Of a stretch of DNA of 64,000 nt, positions 61,291 to 64,000 are shown one piece after another. The first letter of the stretch is position 1, and each line of letters begins with the position of its first letter. The notes beneath the pieces were generated by a model. The model saw nothing but the letters and a program-made list of their open reading frames with translations. It made no database searches and was not told the origin of the DNA. The translations under genes were made by a program, and so were the position numbers. The DNA comes from Phallusia mammillata (Eukaryota > Chordata > Ascidiacea > Phlebobranchia > Ascidiidae), in contig QLIY01000451.1 of the NCBI GenBank assembly GCA_003260075.1, positions 7,481 to 71,480 of the forward strand. Direction: 5' to 3'.

Positions 61291-62183
61291 GATGAAATTT
61301 GCTTAGAACCTATAATACAAACAGATAACAGATAAATAAACATATTTTTTCCGCCAAATAATGATATAACTGAACGAAGCACCGCTATAAGTGTTTCTTT
61401 GGGCGCCTATAGCTACCACCAACCACAATTCGACTTTAATTCAAATGCCTATAAACGCCAGTATTCCGAGTTATTGAGGTTCCTTTTTCTGCTGAAAGTT
61501 AATCATAAGCGAGATATTGCACAACGGTGCACGGACCTGTGGATTCAGCTTTTCGAAGCAACCAACGGTCCAACTCAAACAATGGAAACGAGTCGAGGGG
61601 AGGCAAACCACCCTAATGAGGAAAGTATATTAGGACAGACTGAGAAACAAACAAGTGAAGGGTGTCTTATCAGTGGTTCTATTCGCCGGATGAAACAACA
61701 CTCAAAAACGCTTCTAACGATAGTGAACTTTGCACTTATGTAAAGTTGTTATAGCTCGGGTACATTGTGTTAGTAGTGAAGTAATTATTCACTGGAAATG
61801 AAAATATAAAGTGCTCCCTCTGGCAAACAAAAATTAGACAACCAAAAAAACAAAGCCAAGCATGGTAGAAATTTATAAAAGCTGTCGATGCCAAAGAGAC
61901 GCTTTATTCATATAAGTTAAAAAAATCCCTGGCTGTACTGATATAGACACATCTTTGCAGGTGACCATTTTCACAGTATTAACAATGTTCAGCAACGTCA
62001 AAAGCAAGCGCAAAATGGCAATCGTTCGGACAGCACCACTTTCCAATTCATTATAAATCTCAAACCTTTTCCACAACTAGCTACAGTAATCAGCGGTTTT
62101 TGCCTGAAAAATAGACATTTTAGAACAAAAACGAAAGTGTATTGCCAAGAAATCGATTCTTCGGCGTTTATGTTTACCTCTAC
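61291..62183. other. aminopeptidase upstream region
   Basis: Expected to contain the promoter and any untranslated exon. A plus-strand open stretch at 61399-61743 has no splice sites or similarity that I recognise and is not called as a gene. Confidence 0.4.
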
Positions 62184-62473
62184 CAGTGTTTTTCAACCTT
62201 TTTTAAGCCACGGAACACTTAATGCATTAAACCAATTTTGCGGAACACCAAACAAAATTTTGATGCAATGAAACAACACAAAAACTAAAACGCTAAATCG
62301 CGGTAACCGCTAAATCAGTGATTTTCGACCGGTGTTCGACATAAAAAGCTAGTCAAAGCATAGAAGCCTAAAACATTAGAACCCTATATACAAACCAACA
62401 AATTTCTCGCGGAACACCTGACGAGCTTTTATGGAACACTAGTGTTCCGCGGAACACCGGTTGAAAATCACTG
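62184..62473. mobile_element. hAT-type transposon, 290 bp
   Basis: Starts CAGTGTTTTTCAACCTTTTT and ends CCGGTTGAAAATCACTG, with the perfect 8-base duplication ACCTCTAC (62176-62183 and 62474-62481). Confidence 0.92.
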
Positions 62474-62481
62474 ACCTCTAC

Positions 62482-63726
62482 TATATTTTAACTGATGATC
62501 GAATGCACGTGCTAAAAATAGTAATTTATTCAGAGTGTAATTTTTACGCCTCTAGTGGCGCTAGGTATGGTGATGGGGCATACCATGTCGTTCAGTTTGC
62601 CATTGATGTAATAAAGCTACTGTGACGTTTAATCATTTTTCACTAAAAAATTATTTACTTGAGCGAAAAAACAAAAAAACTGTCCTGAAGATTTTTCGGG
62701 TGTCGGACACTGCATGTGAAATTTGAACAAGTTATCGTTTCTTCTCATACTTTTAGGCGACCTGACAGCAATTGACCCTTTGTAACGTACATTCATTGTT
62801 ACGTGAAATACAAACGTCAACTATTTTCTTCTAGGTTTTCTTCGTTTTCCAAGTTTAGTTCGGCAATTGTTGCAGCTGTTGCTTATTCCATGGTGTATTA
62901 GGCAAAGTGTTTGTTCGTGGCATGATATTTTCATGCAGTACGTTATTGCCAGAATATTCAGACGAAATATGTTGAGAATGCAGACGAAATATGTTGAGAA
63001 TGCAGACGAAATATGTTTCCATCTTAAATGCTTATTGGGAAGCAGTTTGTATTATATTGCTTGAATAACACATTTTTTATAGATAATTTATCATTTACAA
63101 TTTGTACATTTAAATGCAGAAAGCTTGCAGGAAACTATTTCATGTTGTTTTATTCAGTGATTTTATTTAAAAAGCAAGTAACATACATATAAACTGAAAT
63201 AATCTATTAACGTAAGAACTCACTTCAGACAAAGTTAGCTGAATACTGGTAGGTGACGCAAAGAGCATTGCAGAACATTTAAAAACTAATTGAGCGAGAC
63301 TGCTGACGATTGAGGTTACTAGTCGTTTAGTTTTACAATAAAAATGCCAATAAACCTAAATCTAAATTTAGCTCCCAAACAAACAATTAATTTCCCTACC
63401 CCTACCGTTACTGCAAATTAACATAACTGCTGTGTTCATTGCGCCATTTATCGGTACTTAGTTCCGTTCTGTGTCGTGAGTTCTTGTGTTAGTATCTCTA
63501 CATATAACTTATGTCAAACACAATTACAAATGAAACGTAGCCTATTTGACCAAACCATTTTGAAGAAATAAATCATACAATAGCAATAAAACCTAAAAAT
63601 GTTTTTTCAGAACAACACAGTCTGTGGAATTTGCAGTATATATGTCTGATTACTACGGGTTTTTATGACTGAATTAATGATCACACAAGATTACCAACTT
63701 AACGTAATGTGTAAGTCTAAAAACGT
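62482..63726. other. intergenic before SORD
   Basis: AT-rich. It contains a short tandem repeat around 62960-63015 (GACGAAATATGTTGAGAATG units) and at 63446-63502 half of the fold-back element seen at 20955-21134. The sorbitol dehydrogenase 3' untranslated region should lie at its right end. No gene found. Confidence 0.45.
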
Positions 63727-63892
63727 TTATGGATTTTGGTCGTTGGGATCACATTTCAGCATAATTTTGATTCCTTGTCCTGACCTCGTGACCTTGAAAG
63801 CTTCTTCAGCTTGTTCCAGTGGGAAGCGATGCGTAACTAGCGGTTTTACATTTACCTTTCCTGTAGCAAGCATCTGAACAGCAGCGGGATAG
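63727..63892 (-). CDS. SORD: sorbitol dehydrogenase, last coding exon (partial)
   Basis: The exon runs from the acceptor at 63892 (tacttcag|CTATCCCGC) to TAA at 63727-63729. It encodes [20 protein letters not shown], then [20 protein letters not shown] and [14 protein letters not shown]. This is the C terminus of zinc-dependent sorbitol (polyol) dehydrogenase, which oxidises sorbitol to fructose with NAD+ in the cytosol; the [13 protein letters not shown] ending is characteristic. The rest of the gene continues beyond the right edge. The active-site zinc residues are in exons outside the window. Confidence 0.92.
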
Positions 63893-64000
63893 CTGAAGTA
63901 AATACATTATAGCGACAACCACGAAACGGGGCAATACAATCCTGTGTCTCTATAAGTTATGTTAGTTTCAAAAGAATCTTGAATGCTAGTTGCAAATGTG

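Noticed and set aside
61399..61743. 114-codon plus-strand open frame upstream of the aminopeptidase
   Set aside because: It has no ATG at its left end, no domain and no neighbouring exon; probably chance.
1..64000. CRISPR array, operon or prokaryotic features
   Set aside because: Spliced genes with GT-AG introns throughout show eukaryotic DNA; the short direct repeats are not spaced as a CRISPR array.

Overview
The window is animal nuclear DNA. It is AT-rich, its genes are split by many short introns (about 80 to 900 bases), and it is full of short non-autonomous DNA transposons. The recognisable genes are single animal orthologues (GIT, MRI1, DONSON, a membrane M1 aminopeptidase, sorbitol dehydrogenase). 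The compact introns and crowded hAT-type elements suit an ascidian tunicate such as a Ciona-like species, but that assignment is inference only. Isolated Ns at 14641, 46282, 48009, 49620, 50179 and 57937 look like assembly joins.

Left third, 1 to about 21 kb, plus strand: a tandem cluster of five related single-pass membrane receptors that I could not assign to a named family (called Rec-A to Rec-E here). Three (B, D, E) can be read from signal peptide to stop with exon phases that add up exactly (307, 207 and 269 residues). All use the same plan: signal exon, two ectodomain exons, a stalk plus membrane exon, and a tail exon, with intron phases 1-1-1-2. A, B and E end in tyrosine-rich tails, D stops two residues after its membrane exon, and C is a broken copy. 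Between them lie a non-autonomous LTR retrotransposon, several hAT-like elements with 8-base duplications, a degenerate ~400-base segment present three times, and a 318-base element with a perfect 70-base palindrome at one end and a hammerhead ribozyme at the other.

Middle: a secreted pentraxin-domain protein (minus, 21.7-23.9 kb) lies tail to tail with Rec-E. A complete GIT-type ArfGAP (plus, 26.8-36.1 kb, 17 exons, 756 residues) follows, then MRI1 of methionine salvage (minus, 38.2-40.9 kb, 6 exons, 358 residues) and DONSON of replication licensing (minus, 41.9-45.9 kb, 14 exons, 617 residues).

From 46.2 to 50.2 kb is a mosaic of nested transposons and simple repeats. The right third holds a 23-exon M1 aminopeptidase (minus, 51.1-61.3 kb, 1021 residues) and the last coding exon of sorbitol dehydrogenase (minus, 63.7-63.9 kb).

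The housekeeping genes show no functional link to each other. The parts most likely to be new are the receptor cluster beside a secreted pattern-recognition-type pentraxin, which suggests an immune or recognition locus, and the palindrome/hammerhead element inside it.
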